64,000 nt of DNA from JBGPTK01 sp963797765 (GCA_963797765.1 CAWCQU010000003.1:1736001-1800000); one strand, 5' to 3'. Shown: positions 42,834 to 52,611, numbered from the stretch's first letter. Program-made: numbers and translations. Notes: generated by a model not told the origin, from the letters alone.

Positions 42834-43068
42834 CTGTTTTATCTTCGCGATTGAGCGCGCGCAACAACTGGTAGATCCCGGCCAGGAAGCCGACTCCTCC
42901 TAAGATTAGCGTAAAGGCGGGGCTAGTATGCAGTGCGCGGTCTAAAAGGTAACCGAGCCCGCCGCAAATGAGGATGCTTCCGATGAGAATGACGGGAAGC
43001 TCCATCACCAGGGCAATCTGGCGAGCGGAGCCCGAGACTTTTTTTCCGATGGAATCTGGAGGAGGCAT
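42820..43068 (-). CDS. atpZ: AtpZ/AtpI-type small membrane protein of the ATP synthase operon
   Basis: The 82-residue product has two hydrophobic helices with GSILICGGLGYLLDRALHTSPAFTLILGGVGFLAGIYQLLR, matching the AtpZ/AtpI (F0F1-ATPase putative subunit) family thought to help Mg2+ supply or assembly. It starts 12 bp after the nuoN stop of cluster 2, so the Fo genes continue the nuo transcript. Confidence 0.85.
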   Translation of the reverse strand: MPPPDSIGKKVSGSARQIALVMELPVILIGSILICGGLGYLLDRALHTSPAFTLILGGVGFLAGIYQLLRALNREDKTDGDG

Positions 43069-43080
43069 TTGGGCCCGGCC

Positions 43081-44550
43081 TTAGCGGCCCAACGCGCCGA
43101 GCGAGTAACGCGCGAATTCGATGAACGGATTCGGATAGATTCCGGCAGCCAGCGTGACGATGACCATGGCGGCGAGAGCGACTGCCTGACCGAGCGAAAC
43201 CCGCGGAATGAAGGAATCCGTGGAATCACGCACCCACATGGCGGCAACGATGCGGAAATAATAATACACCGCGGGAAGAATATAGAGCACGGCGAGAACC
43301 GCCAGCACATAGTGTTGAGTTTGCATCAGCGCCCAGAAGATCAGCAGCTTGCCGATGAAGCCGGCAGTGGGCGGAATTCCGGCCAGCGAAAGAAGGAAGA
43401 TCAGCATCATGATCGCTGCGCCGGGATTGCGCTGGAATAATCCGTTCATGTCGTCGAGTTCGTCGCCGATCACGCCCTTGCGGCGCAGCACGATAACCAC
43501 GGCGAACGCGCCTGTGTTGAAGAAGGCGTAGACAAGAATGTAAAACGTCATGGCCTGCAGGCCCAAGGTATTGCCCGCCACCAGGCCCAGCAGGATATAT
43601 CCCACATGCGAAATGGAGGAATAGGCCAGCAGGCGCTTGATATTGGATTCGGTGATGGCCGCGATGTTGCCGAGCGTCATGGACAGCACGGCGACGGCGG
43701 CGATGAGCATGGTCCAATCCACGCGGATCGGCCAGAAAACGGTGAGGAACAGGCGCAGCAGCAAAGCAAAGCTGGCGGCCTTGGAAGCGACACTGACAAA
43801 CGCGGTGATGGGAGTGGGCGCGCCTTCGTATACGTCTGGCGCCCACTGGTGGAACGGCACGGCCGCGATTTTGAAGAAGACGCCAGCGGCAACGGTGACC
43901 AGCGCGAGAATTACCAGCACGTCGCTGGGAGGACGGCGGGCAACTGCCGCACTGATCACGTCCAGATTCGTGGAGCCGGAAATTCCATAGAGCAGCGAGA
44001 AGCCGTAAGCAAGGATGGCCGAGCTGAAGGCGCCAAGCAGAAGGTATTTCAGCGCGCCTTCATTGGAGCGCCGGTCGTCGCGCAGGAACCCCGTGAGAAT
44101 GTAAAAGCTGATGGCCATGGTTTCGAGGCCGATGAAAAGCACGATCAGATCATTGCCACAGGCCAGGAACATCATGCCGATGGTGGCAAACAGCATCAGC
44201 GCGTAATACTCGGCGTGATGCTCTTTTTCGATTTCGAGATAGCGCGCGGAAAGCAAGATCACCAGCGCCGCCGAAGCCAGGAAAACGAATCCGAAGAAAA
44301 TGAAAAACGGATCGATGCGGATCGATTGATTGAACGCTACATCACCGTTAGGCGTGACGTAACGAAGCATGTAGAGGGAAATGCCGCTGAAAATCACGCC
44401 CAACATGGCGGTGAGGGCGTTCACCCATTTTTCGGCGTCTTCCAAAAGAAAATCGATCAACAGGACTCCCATGCCAAAGAAAGCGAGCTGCACTTCCGGC
44501 AGGATGTAATGAAAATCATGTCGAGTTTGTTGGAAGAGTTCTTGCCACAT
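43081..44550 (-). CDS. nuoN: NADH-quinone oxidoreductase subunit N (cluster 2)
   Basis: The 489-residue product has GLETMAISFYILTGFLRDDRRSNEGALKYLLLGAFSSAILAYG, FKIAAVPFHQWAPDVYEGAPTPITAFVSVASKAAS and IKRLLAYSSISHVGYILLG. It is a different lineage from the cluster 1 NuoN (closer to the FKxxxVPFHxWxPDVYEGAPTP form common in bacteria). It is followed after 12 bp by atpZ. Confidence 0.95.
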   Translation of the reverse strand: MWQELFQQTRHDFHYILPEVQLAFFGMGVLLIDFLLEDAEKWVNALTAMLGVIFSGISLYMLRYVTPNGDVAFNQSIRIDPFFIFFGFVFLASAALVILLSARYLEIEKEHHAEYYALMLFATIGMMFLACGNDLIVLFIGLETMAISFYILTGFLRDDRRSNEGALKYLLLGAFSSAILAYGFSLLYGISGSTNLDVISAAVARRPPSDVLVILALVTVAAGVFFKIAAVPFHQWAPDVYEGAPTPITAFVSVASKAASFALLLRLFLTVFWPIRVDWTMLIAAVAVLSMTLGNIAAITESNIKRLLAYSSISHVGYILLGLVAGNTLGLQAMTFYILVYAFFNTGAFAVVIVLRRKGVIGDELDDMNGLFQRNPGAAIMMLIFLLSLAGIPPTAGFIGKLLIFWALMQTQHYVLAVLAVLYILPAVYYYFRIVAAMWVRDSTDSFIPRVSLGQAVALAAMVIVTLAAGIYPNPFIEFARYSLGALGR

Positions 44551-44559
44551 GGGCGGCGT

Positions 44560-46137
44560 CTACCTGCTCTCCGGGGATTGCGCGGCGGCCGGAGCCGGGG
44601 CGGAAACTTGACCCGGCATCGTGGCCGGTTGCGCGGTGTAATAGCCCGGATTCACTTTCTCGACGAGCTGGCGAACAGGAACGTCGAGCACTCGGAAAAG
44701 CGGCTTGGGATAAATGCCGATCCAGAAGGCGAGCAGGATCAGCGGGACCAGAGTGGCCCACTCGCGCAAATTCATGTCGGGCAGGTGCTCATTGGCCGGA
44801 TTCGTGACGCTGCCGAACATGACGCGCTGATAGAGCCAAAGCAAATAGGCAGCGCCGAGAATCACTCCGGTGACGCCGAAAGCCGCCCAAGTGGTGCCGT
44901 AGCGAGCAACTTCGAACGTGCCGCGAAGAATGGTGAACTCGCCGATGAAACCGTTCAGCAGGGGCATGCCCAACGAACTGAGGGTGATGATCAAATACAC
45001 CGCGGCAAAATTCGGCATCGGCGTGGAAAGACCGCCAAACTCCGAAATCAATCGCGTGTGCCGGCGCTCGTAGAGCACGCCGACAAGCAAAAAGAGCGCG
45101 CCGGTGGAGATGCCGTGATTGAGTTGCTGGATGATGCTGCCGGAAAGACCCAGCGGCGTGAGGGCAAAGATTCCCAGAGTGCAGAAACCCATGTGGCTGA
45201 CGGAGGAATAGGCGATCAGCTTTTTCATGTCTTTCTGCATCATGCAAACCAAGGCGCCGTAGATGATGGCAATGATGGAAAGCACCATCATGATTCCGCG
45301 GAACTGATTAGTGGCGTCGGGGAACATGGGCACCGAAAAGCGCAGAAAACCGTATGTCCCCATTTTCAGCAGGACGCCGGCCAGGATGACGGAACCGGCG
45401 GTTGGGGCTTCGGTATGCGCGTCCGGCAACCATGTATGGAACGGAACCATGGGAACTTTGATCGCGAAAGCGAAAAAGAAACCCCAGAAAAGCCAGCGCT
45501 GCAATTGCAGAGGAAAGAAGTCGTGCGGCGCGGAAAGGACCGCGCGGATATCAAAGGTGTGTGCGTTGAAATAAATCGCCAAAATCGCCAGGAGCATTAC
45601 CACCGAGCCGGCCAGGGTGAACAGGAAAAATTTGATGGCTGCGTAGAGGCGGCGCTCGCTGCCCCAAACGCCGATCAGGAAATACATGGGAACCAGCATC
45701 ACTTCCCAGAAAACGTAAAACAGGACGAAATCGAGCGACATGAAGACACCGAGCATGCCGGTCTGGAGCAGCAGGAGGAGAATGTAATATTCTTTTTCGC
45801 GTTTTTGAATCGCGCTCCACGAGGAGAGAATAGCGATCGCGCCGAGCACGGTGGTGAGAATGACCATGACCAGGCCCAGGCCGTCGATGCCCAGCGTATA
45901 GTGCGCGCCGATGGTGGGAATCCATTCGTGGTCTTCGACGAACTGAAAACCCGCCTGGCCTGCCTGGAAGCGGGTTATCAGCGGCAGCGAAACGATCAGG
46001 CCGAGGAATCCAAAGAGGTTGCCCATCCAGCGGTGCGCCGCGGCGTTGCTGCGCGGTATAAACAGCATCAGAATCGCGCCCACCAGCGGCGTGAAGAGCA
46101 CAGTGCTCAATATGTGCTGATTATCGAAAAGCATCAT
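44560..46137 (-). CDS. nuoM: NADH-quinone oxidoreductase subunit M (cluster 2)
   Basis: The 525-residue product has WEVMLVPMYFLIGVWGSERRLYAAIKFFLFT, IKVPMVPFHTWLPDAHTEAPTAGSVILAGVLLKMGTYG, MKKLIAYSSVSHMGFC and LNHGISTGALFLLVG. It ends with an Ala/Pro-rich tail like the cluster 1 copy but shorter. It lies 9 bp before nuoN. Confidence 0.95.
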   Translation of the reverse strand: MMLFDNQHILSTVLFTPLVGAILMLFIPRSNAAAHRWMGNLFGFLGLIVSLPLITRFQAGQAGFQFVEDHEWIPTIGAHYTLGIDGLGLVMVILTTVLGAIAILSSWSAIQKREKEYYILLLLLQTGMLGVFMSLDFVLFYVFWEVMLVPMYFLIGVWGSERRLYAAIKFFLFTLAGSVVMLLAILAIYFNAHTFDIRAVLSAPHDFFPLQLQRWLFWGFFFAFAIKVPMVPFHTWLPDAHTEAPTAGSVILAGVLLKMGTYGFLRFSVPMFPDATNQFRGIMMVLSIIAIIYGALVCMMQKDMKKLIAYSSVSHMGFCTLGIFALTPLGLSGSIIQQLNHGISTGALFLLVGVLYERRHTRLISEFGGLSTPMPNFAAVYLIITLSSLGMPLLNGFIGEFTILRGTFEVARYGTTWAAFGVTGVILGAAYLLWLYQRVMFGSVTNPANEHLPDMNLREWATLVPLILLAFWIGIYPKPLFRVLDVPVRQLVEKVNPGYYTAQPATMPGQVSAPAPAAAQSPESR

Positions 46138-46222
46138 CCGTTCTTCCTCGCTTACTCAGAATCCTTTGTCGAAAGCTCCCGCTCGATTCAGAGCGCCAAC
46201 CGTTTTTCGTTACAAATCGAAC

Positions 46223-48259
46223 TTAGAGATGAAACATGTGCCAGTAATAGCCCAAAATGCCGATGATGCCGAGGACGATCAGCAGCATGTAACTTTGCAT
46301 CAGTCCTGTCTGCACCATCCGAACCGGATAGCTGAATATCCAAACAATTCTCGACGCCAGACGAATCGAGCCGTCCACGATCCAGGTGTCCCACCAGATC
46401 GAAAGGGTGGAAAGGAAACGGGTCAGCCAGCCCGCGCCATCCACACCCAAGCCGTCGATCACCGTGGCGTCAAAAACCCCGAGCGCTGAGGCCAAATCCT
46501 TGGTGCGATTCACAAACATGGCGTCGTAAATCTCGTCTACGTAATATTTGTGGAAGACGAGTTGGTAAGCGCCATTCCATTTTTTGGCAATCTTGTCCGG
46601 CAATTCGGTGTGTTTCAAATAGAGATGCCAAGCCAGGGCGATGCCCGCGAGCGCCACAAATACCGAAAGCGACATGAGCAGGAAGTCAGGCGCTTCCACT
46701 CGCGACGTCTGTTCTTCGCGGAGAATGCTGGTGCCGTGGATCACCGGGGCCAGAAAGCCTTCGAAGCGACCGCCGATTCCCACCCAACCACCGACAACCG
46801 AGAGCACCGCGAGAATCATAAGCGGGATCGTCATGGTAGCAGGCGATTCGTGAATGTGGTGCTCCAGTTCGTGCGGGACGCGGGATTCGCCATGAAACGT
46901 CAAGAAGAGCAGCCGGAACATGTAAAAGGCGGTGATGCCCGCGGTGATCCATCCGACCAGCCAGAGAATGTGGCCGGTCTGAAACGTTTTGGCGAGAATT
47001 TCATCCTTACTGAAAAAGCCCGCGAACGGCCAGATTCCCGCAATGGCCAGCGTGGCGGCCAGCATGGTCCGATACGTGGTGGGAATTTTTGTGGAGAGAG
47101 CGCCCATTTTCTGCATGTCCTGCTCGCCGGACATGGCGTGGATGACGCTGCCCGCTCCGAGGAAAAGAAGAGCTTTGAAGAAAGCGTGCGTCATCAGGTG
47201 AAAGATTCCGGCCTCGAACGCGCCCACGCCGCAGGCCAGAAACATATAGCCGAGCTGCGAGATGGTGGAGTAGGCGAGGACCTTCTTAATGTCGGTCTGC
47301 AACACGCCCATGGTGGCGGCGTAAATCGCGGTGGCCGCGCCGATCACGGCGACAATTTCCATGGCGAAGGGAGCCATTTTATAGATGGCGTTGGTGCGCG
47401 TGAGCATGTAGACGCCGGCGGTGACCATGGTGGCCGCGTGAATCAATGCGCTGACCGGTGTGGGGCCTTCCATCGCGTCGGGCAGCCAGACGTAGAGAGG
47501 AATTTGCGCCGATTTGCCGGTAGCTCCGAAGAAAAGCAGCAGGGCGATCGCCGTCATTACCGACGAGCCGACCGCAAAATTTCCCGCGGTAATCGCCGAT
47601 TGAAATTCGGAGAAGCGAATCGTTCCCAGGACTCCCGAAATCATGAAAATGCCCAACAGAAAGCCCGCGTCGCCCACTCGATTGACGATGAACGCTTTTT
47701 TGCCCGCGTCGGCGGCCGATTTCTTCTTGAAATAGAAGCCGATCAGCAGGTAGCTGCAAAGTCCCACGCCTTCCCAGCCCACGAACAGCAGCAGCAAATT
47801 ATTCGCCAGCACCAGGGTAAGCATGGCGAACATGAAGAGATTGAGGTAACCGAAGAAACGGTAATAACCGCCTTCGTGGCCCATGTAGCCGATGGAATAG
47901 AAATGGATCAAGAAGCCGACCCCAGTGACGACCAGGATCATCACGCACGACAGCGGATCGAGCAGGAAGCCCCAATCCGCGCTGAAATTGCCGAGCAGGC
48001 CCGTACTGGTGTGGTACACGCCGGCGGGCACCCACTGGAATAGAATGGTTTCGAAGAATCGATCGTGCGGAGGACGGGCCACCAATTGCAGGACAGCACC
48101 CAAGGAATAAATGAAGGAGACGAATACGCTGCCGACACAGATAACGCTGACCGCAATATTGGGGAAGCGGCGGCCTAAGAGCAGCATGAGCAGCGCGCCC
48201 GCCAGCGGGAACAGCGGGATCAGCCAGATATGATTGAGAAAATAGCCTGCTTCGTTCAT
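46223..48259 (-). CDS. nuoL: NADH-quinone oxidoreductase subunit L (cluster 2)
   Basis: The 678-residue product has GWEGVGLCSYLLIGFYFKKKSAADAGKKAF, SAQIPLYVWLPDAMEGPTPVSALIHAATMVTAGVYMLTR, IKKVLAYSTISQLGYMFLA and AGFFSKDEILAK, and a C-terminal lateral-helix region (LVFHKYYVDEIYDAMF). It lacks the repeat-like charged insert present in the cluster 1 NuoL. Eighty-five bases separate it from nuoM. Confidence 0.95.
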   Translation of the reverse strand: MNEAGYFLNHIWLIPLFPLAGALLMLLLGRRFPNIAVSVICVGSVFVSFIYSLGAVLQLVARPPHDRFFETILFQWVPAGVYHTSTGLLGNFSADWGFLLDPLSCVMILVVTGVGFLIHFYSIGYMGHEGGYYRFFGYLNLFMFAMLTLVLANNLLLLFVGWEGVGLCSYLLIGFYFKKKSAADAGKKAFIVNRVGDAGFLLGIFMISGVLGTIRFSEFQSAITAGNFAVGSSVMTAIALLLFFGATGKSAQIPLYVWLPDAMEGPTPVSALIHAATMVTAGVYMLTRTNAIYKMAPFAMEIVAVIGAATAIYAATMGVLQTDIKKVLAYSTISQLGYMFLACGVGAFEAGIFHLMTHAFFKALLFLGAGSVIHAMSGEQDMQKMGALSTKIPTTYRTMLAATLAIAGIWPFAGFFSKDEILAKTFQTGHILWLVGWITAGITAFYMFRLLFLTFHGESRVPHELEHHIHESPATMTIPLMILAVLSVVGGWVGIGGRFEGFLAPVIHGTSILREEQTSRVEAPDFLLMSLSVFVALAGIALAWHLYLKHTELPDKIAKKWNGAYQLVFHKYYVDEIYDAMFVNRTKDLASALGVFDATVIDGLGVDGAGWLTRFLSTLSIWWDTWIVDGSIRLASRIVWIFSYPVRMVQTGLMQSYMLLIVLGIIGILGYYWHMFHL

Positions 48260-48289
48260 TCCCTCTCGCTTAGCGATTCCTTTTGCTGC

Positions 48290-48440
48290 TGTTCACCATT
48301 CCGAAGGAGGATGCCACCGCACACTGCAAATTCCACTTCGTGTTGCTGGTCATTCCGAGGGCCGGCGTTTGGCCCGAGGAATCCAGAGTTGCACTCTAAT
48401 CCACCTATGCTCTGAATGCTGCGCTCAGCATGACGGTGGA
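48290..48440. repeat. Intergenic inverted-repeat cluster between nuoL and nuoK (cluster 2)
   Basis: The 200-bp gap between nuoL and nuoK (the largest inside this operon) contains GTCATTCCGAGG ... CGAGGAATCC around an inner GGCCGGCGTTTGGCC, and near 48415 GCTGCGCTCAGCATGAC. These phrases resemble the short intergenic repeats with CATTCC(G)AG and CTCAG(A/C)ATGAC ends that I recall from acidobacterial genomes. No coding frame is evident. Confidence 0.4.
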
Positions 48441-48459
48441 AAGGCAATTCGAAAAGCCA

Positions 48460-48762
48460 CTACCACTTCAGCAAATCCATTTCGTCAGCCAACAGGGTTT
48501 CGCGATTGCGGAAATAAGCGATGATAATTCCCAGGCCGACTGCCGCTTCCGCCGCTGCGTCGGTAATGATAAAAATCGCGAAGATCTGGCCATTCACAGA
48601 GCCGAACATGCGCGAAAATGCGACCAGGTTAATGTTTACCGCGTTCAAAATCAGCTCGATGGACATCAGAATAATAATCACGTTGCGCCGGGTGAGCACG
48701 CCGACTACGCCGATGGTGAACAGCGCCAGGCTCAGAAACAAATAATGAGTGGTCGGAATCAT
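48460..48762 (-). CDS. nuoK: NADH-quinone oxidoreductase subunit K (cluster 2)
   Basis: The 100-residue product starts MIPTTHYLFLSLALFTIGVVGVLTRRNVIIILMSIELILNAVNINLVAFSR and ends ETLLADEMDLLKW, with the two buried Glu residues of the family. The frame is open to 48999, but that part lies inside nuoJ and is an overlap artefact. Start is 2 bp after the nuoJ stop. Confidence 0.95.
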   Translation of the reverse strand: MIPTTHYLFLSLALFTIGVVGVLTRRNVIIILMSIELILNAVNINLVAFSRMFGSVNGQIFAIFIITDAAAEAAVGLGIIIAYFRNRETLLADEMDLLKW

Positions 48763-48764
48763 AT

Positions 48765-49280
48765 TCAAATTCTCCGCTTGGCCATCACCACCGCGCCGAT
48801 CATCGCCACCAGCAGCAGGATGGAGGTGATCTCGAACGGCAGCATATAGGTTTGGAATAGCGCTTGCCCGATCATCTCGGAATTCGGCTGCATTGTAGCG
48901 GCTGCGGGCTGCGGCAAATTCACGACGCTGCGATCCAGCCACAATGGCAAAGAAAAATGCAATCCCAGCACAACGGCCAGCACCGTGGCCACGAACCATT
49001 GCCGGTTAAACCGGATCTGATGGAGCGAGACCTCCAGGTTTACCAGCATGATCACGAACACGAACAGCACCATGATTCCGCCGACGTACAAAATAATCTG
49101 CACGACGAACAGAAATTCAGCCTCGAGCTGAAGGTAAATGCCCGCGGTAGCGAGAAGTGAGGTGATCAAGAAAATTGCACTGTGAATTGCGTTGCGGCTG
49201 ACGACCACCAGGATCGCCGAGACAATTGCCAGCGCGGCAAAAAAGTAGAACACGATTTGAGGCAACAACCCAATAGCCAC
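48765..49280 (-). CDS. nuoJ: NADH-quinone oxidoreductase subunit J (cluster 2)
   Basis: The 171-residue product has five helices and FLFVVQIILYVGGIMVLFVFVIMLVNLE, the conserved mobile helix. GTG start directly abutting the nuoH stop (TAAGTG). nuoI is missing between nuoH and nuoJ, as in cluster 1. Confidence 0.95.
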   Translation of the reverse strand: MAIGLLPQIVFYFFAALAIVSAILVVVSRNAIHSAIFLITSLLATAGIYLQLEAEFLFVVQIILYVGGIMVLFVFVIMLVNLEVSLHQIRFNRQWFVATVLAVVLGLHFSLPLWLDRSVVNLPQPAAATMQPNSEMIGQALFQTYMLPFEITSILLLVAMIGAVVMAKRRI

Positions 49281-50618
49281 TTAATCACCATCCAGTGCGG
49301 AAGTAATCGGGAGTATGGCGCCCGGACGCGGATGGCGATCGACGCCGAGCCACGCAGCAACCGCCAGCGTCACCAGATTGGTCAACAAAAGCGCCGGAGC
49401 AAGCCCCCAGCCCATCTCCCGATAGAGAGCCAACGCTACACCGGTTCCAATCACATTCACCAGCGCCAACGGAATCAGAAAACTCCAGCCCAGTTGCATC
49501 AATTGATCGAAGCGATAGCGGGGGAAAGTAAACCGGAACCACAGGAATCCGTACAAATAGACCAAAATTTTGGCGATAAACCAGAACGCACCGTGCACGC
49601 CTTCGCGAATTCCAGGCGCGGCTGCCGCAGACCATCCCATCACCGCCGCCAGCAGAAGCATCAAAGCGCCAACCAAAGCCATCACCAGTTTTTGGATCGG
49701 CACGGGTTGACGAGGAGCCAGGCGAAAACAAAATAGTGCGACAACCAGAAACGCCAGCGCGGGGATCACATCCATCAACTCGATACTTGTCGCCGGAACA
49801 TGCCAGTGGATGCTCGACAAAGGCCGCAACCATCCGCCCAGGAAAAGAGTAGTGGCAATTCCCGCGACCACGACCATGTTGGCGTATTCCGCCAGGAAAT
49901 AAAGCGACCAGCGGAAGCCGCTATATTCCGTCATATATCCGGCAACGAGTTCGGATTCCGCTTCGGGCAAATCGAACGGGGCGCGATTGGTTTCGGCGAT
50001 CGAGCCCACCAGGTAAATAAAAAATCCAATGGGGACCAGGAAAATAAACCAGACTCCGGCTTGCGCTTGCGATTCCACCAGCCCTTTCATGGAAAGCGTG
50101 CCGCCCAGCAGCAAGGCTGAAACCAGCGCGAGTCCCGCAGCCGTTTCGTAACTGACCAATTGAGCGGCGCTGCGCAGCGCGCCCATCAGGGAATAGTGGC
50201 TGTTCGAAGCCCAGCCTCCCAGCACGATCCCATAAATTCCCATCGAGCTGATGGCCAGGATGAAGAGCAATCCGACATTCAAATCCGCGATTTGAAAAAC
50301 GGGCCCAAACGGGAGCGCGGCATACGCGAGCATCCCGGCCGTGACGGAAAGCAGCGGGGCCAGCAGGAAAATTGCCTTGTCCGCTTCATCGGGAACAATG
50401 TCTTCCTTGATCAGCAACTTGACCGCATCGGCGATGGGCTGGAGCAATCCGTGGGGGCCGACGCGCATCGGGCCCAGGCGCGCCTGCATATCGGCCATTA
50501 CTTTGCGTTCCAGCAGAGTGATATACCCGGCGAGCAGAGGCAGCACCAACACAATCACCACGGCGTAGATCACCGGGAGAATGTACGGCCGGATCGGCTC
50601 TAGGCTGTGCAAGTCCAT
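49281..50618 (-). CDS. nuoH: NADH-quinone oxidoreductase subunit H (cluster 2)
   Basis: The 445-residue product has TLLERKVMADMQARLGPMRVGPHGLLQPIADAVKLLIKEDIVP, AETNRAPFDLPEAESELVAGYMTEYSGFRWSLYFLAEYANM and FPRYRFDQLMQLGW. It is longer than the cluster 1 copy because of an extra C-terminal helix region and tail. It follows nuoD by 30 bp. Confidence 0.95.
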   Translation of the reverse strand: MDLHSLEPIRPYILPVIYAVVIVLVLPLLAGYITLLERKVMADMQARLGPMRVGPHGLLQPIADAVKLLIKEDIVPDEADKAIFLLAPLLSVTAGMLAYAALPFGPVFQIADLNVGLLFILAISSMGIYGIVLGGWASNSHYSLMGALRSAAQLVSYETAAGLALVSALLLGGTLSMKGLVESQAQAGVWFIFLVPIGFFIYLVGSIAETNRAPFDLPEAESELVAGYMTEYSGFRWSLYFLAEYANMVVVAGIATTLFLGGWLRPLSSIHWHVPATSIELMDVIPALAFLVVALFCFRLAPRQPVPIQKLVMALVGALMLLLAAVMGWSAAAAPGIREGVHGAFWFIAKILVYLYGFLWFRFTFPRYRFDQLMQLGWSFLIPLALVNVIGTGVALALYREMGWGLAPALLLTNLVTLAVAAWLGVDRHPRPGAILPITSALDGD

Positions 50619-50648
50619 CGTGTCAGCCCGAAACGGGCGTCTTCCCTT

Positions 50649-51791
50649 CTAGCGGTCGATTTCTCCGAGCACAATATCAATCGTTCCAATGATGGCAACT
50701 ACGTCGGCGACCAGCGAGCCCTGGGCCATCCTATCGAATGCTTGCAAATTTATGAAGGACGGCGGCCGGACGCGAACGCGATAAGGCTGCGTGGTTCCGT
50801 CACTGACGATGTAATAACCAAGCTCGCCTTTCGGCGCTTCAATCGCGTGATAAACCTCGCCGGGCGGCGGCTTCAGCACTTTGCCAATGCGCGCCATGAT
50901 CGGGCCGGTGGGAATATTCTCGATGGCCTGCAGGCAGATCAGGCGCGATTGGCGCATCTCTTCCATGCGGACAAGGTACCGGTCGTAGGTGTCGCCGTTC
51001 TTCCCGGTGGGAACTACAAATTGATATTGATCGTAGGCGGCATAAGGCATGGCCTTGCGGATGTCCCACTGAACGCCGCTGGCGCGCAGGACAGGACCGG
51101 AGACGCCGAGTGCAATCGCGTCTTCCGCGGAGAGCAAGCCGACATTTTTCGTGCGGCCCACCCAGATGCGATTTTCGGTTAGCAGCGTTTCGTATTCCGC
51201 CACTTTGTGCGAGAAGTCATCGCAAAAGCGCTTCACTTCCTGCTCGAAGCCGTCGTACGTTTCATATTGCAGCCCACCGATGCGGAAGGCGTGGGTGGTT
51301 AGCCGCGCGCCGCAATACTTCTCGAAAATTTTCAGAATTTCCTCGCGCTCGCGGAAGCAATAAAAAACGGGAGTCAGCGCGCCAATATCGAGCGCATGAG
51401 TGCCCAACCAGAGTAAGTGACTGGCGATTCGCTGTAACTCCGTGAGGATCGTGCGGACCACGCGGGCGCGCAGCGGGGCTTCCACGCCCATCAGTTTTTC
51501 AACGGCTTCGCAGTAGCCCAGTCCGTTTGAAACGGCTGCAACGTAATCCATGCGGTCTACATAAGGCGCGAACTGCTGATAGCTGCGATGCTCGGCGATT
51601 TTTTCGACGCCGCGATGCAGGTATCCAATGATGCACTCTGAACCAATCACCCGTTCGCCGTCGAGCTTCAGCTTGACGCGCAGAACTCCGTGCGTGGACG
51701 GGTGCTGCGGCCCCATGTTGAGGATGATTTCGTCAGCGCCCAGCACTGTTTCGCTGATGTTGGGGTAACCGGTCTTTTGCGAATCCGCCAT
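50649..51791 (-). CDS. nuoD: NADH-quinone oxidoreductase subunit D (cluster 2)
   Basis: The 380-residue product has LNMGPQHPSTHGVLRVKLKLDGERV, GYLHRGVEK and the C-terminal DIVLGEIDR. The HPSTHG His and the Tyr-containing quinone pocket region are preserved. Start ATG 3 bp after the nuoC stop. Confidence 0.95.
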   Translation of the reverse strand: MADSQKTGYPNISETVLGADEIILNMGPQHPSTHGVLRVKLKLDGERVIGSECIIGYLHRGVEKIAEHRSYQQFAPYVDRMDYVAAVSNGLGYCEAVEKLMGVEAPLRARVVRTILTELQRIASHLLWLGTHALDIGALTPVFYCFREREEILKIFEKYCGARLTTHAFRIGGLQYETYDGFEQEVKRFCDDFSHKVAEYETLLTENRIWVGRTKNVGLLSAEDAIALGVSGPVLRASGVQWDIRKAMPYAAYDQYQFVVPTGKNGDTYDRYLVRMEEMRQSRLICLQAIENIPTGPIMARIGKVLKPPPGEVYHAIEAPKGELGYYIVSDGTTQPYRVRVRPPSFINLQAFDRMAQGSLVADVVAIIGTIDIVLGEIDR

Positions 51792-51794
51792 GCT

Positions 51795-52547
51795 CTATTG
51801 GCCGCTCTCGATTCCCAGGTTCTCTTTCACCCAGGCGGTGTCCTGCTTCAGGATGTCGTAATCCTTGCGCAATGGGAAACCCTGCCATTCCTCTGGCAGC
51901 AGAATTCGCCGCAGGTCGGGGTGCCCTTCAAAGCCGATTCCAAACATGTCGTAGACTTCGCGTTCGAGCCAATTGGCTGCGGGCCAAATGTCGGAGACGG
52001 TGGCCACCGGCTCGTTTTCTCCCACGAATACCTTTAGGCGTAGCCGTTCATTTTTCGGAAAGGAATAGAGATTCAGGATCAGATCGAAACGCCGTTCGCG
52101 CTTCGGCCAATCGACGGCCGTGAGATCGGCGAGATAATCGAATTTCTCCGCGTCGCGGCAATATTTAGAAACTTCAAGCAATTGCTCGCGCGCGACAATC
52201 AGGATTGTCTGCTTACGATCGGTCCATGCCTCGGGAATCCCTGCTACCCCAAATCGCTTTTGGAAGCGCTGCGTCAATTCATTGTCAAGCAGGACCGGCT
52301 TGGGCGGCGCTTCTTTGGGAGGCGCGGCTGGTTTAGGTGGCGCAGCAGCAGCCGGAGGAGCAGCGGGCTTCGCGGGAACAGCAGGAGGTGCTGCGGCGGG
52401 AGGCGCAGCAGCAGGCGGTGCAGGAGCAGGCGGCGCGGCGCTCGCCGGCGCGGGTGCATCCGGTGGAGATGCGGGTTTGCTTTCAGGCGCCCCGGTTGGA
52501 TTCGCCGGGACGGCGTTGGGATCTTTCTGCGAGGGATCGTTGGCCAT
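51795..52547 (-). CDS. nuoC: NADH-quinone oxidoreductase subunit C with a Pro/Ala-rich N-terminal extension (cluster 2)
   Basis: The C-terminal 165 residues are NuoC (FDYLADLTAVDWPKRERRFDLILNLYS ... LEREVYDMFGIGFEGHPDLRRILLPEEWQGFPLRKDY). The first 85 or so residues are almost only Pro, Ala, Lys and Ser (APAPASAAPPAPAPPAAAPP and similar), a flexible tether not present in the cluster 1 copy. The extension is in the same frame and has no better internal start. Confidence 0.92.
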   Translation of the reverse strand: MANDPSQKDPNAVPANPTGAPESKPASPPDAPAPASAAPPAPAPPAAAPPAAAPPAVPAKPAAPPAAAAPPKPAAPPKEAPPKPVLLDNELTQRFQKRFGVAGIPEAWTDRKQTILIVAREQLLEVSKYCRDAEKFDYLADLTAVDWPKRERRFDLILNLYSFPKNERLRLKVFVGENEPVATVSDIWPAANWLEREVYDMFGIGFEGHPDLRRILLPEEWQGFPLRKDYDILKQDTAWVKENLGIESGQ

Positions 52548-52611
52548 CTAGTTTAAGGTAGAACTGATAAGACTGACGCGGCCCTGACCTGCCGCATAAA
52601 CTAACCGGTCT

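Noticed and set aside
43606..46266. An 886-codon open frame on the + strand across nuoN and nuoM of cluster 2
   Set aside because: It is antisense to two well-supported nuo genes and is His/Gln/Arg/Asp-rich, as expected from the complement of G+C-rich membrane protein codons. No family features.
46550..48043. A 497-codon + strand frame opposite nuoL of cluster 2
   Set aside because: Same reason: antisense shadow of a membrane protein gene, with highly charged low-complexity composition.
48763..48999. 79-codon N-terminal extension of nuoK (cluster 2)
   Set aside because: It lies wholly inside nuoJ; NuoK has a standard length of 100 residues from the chosen start.
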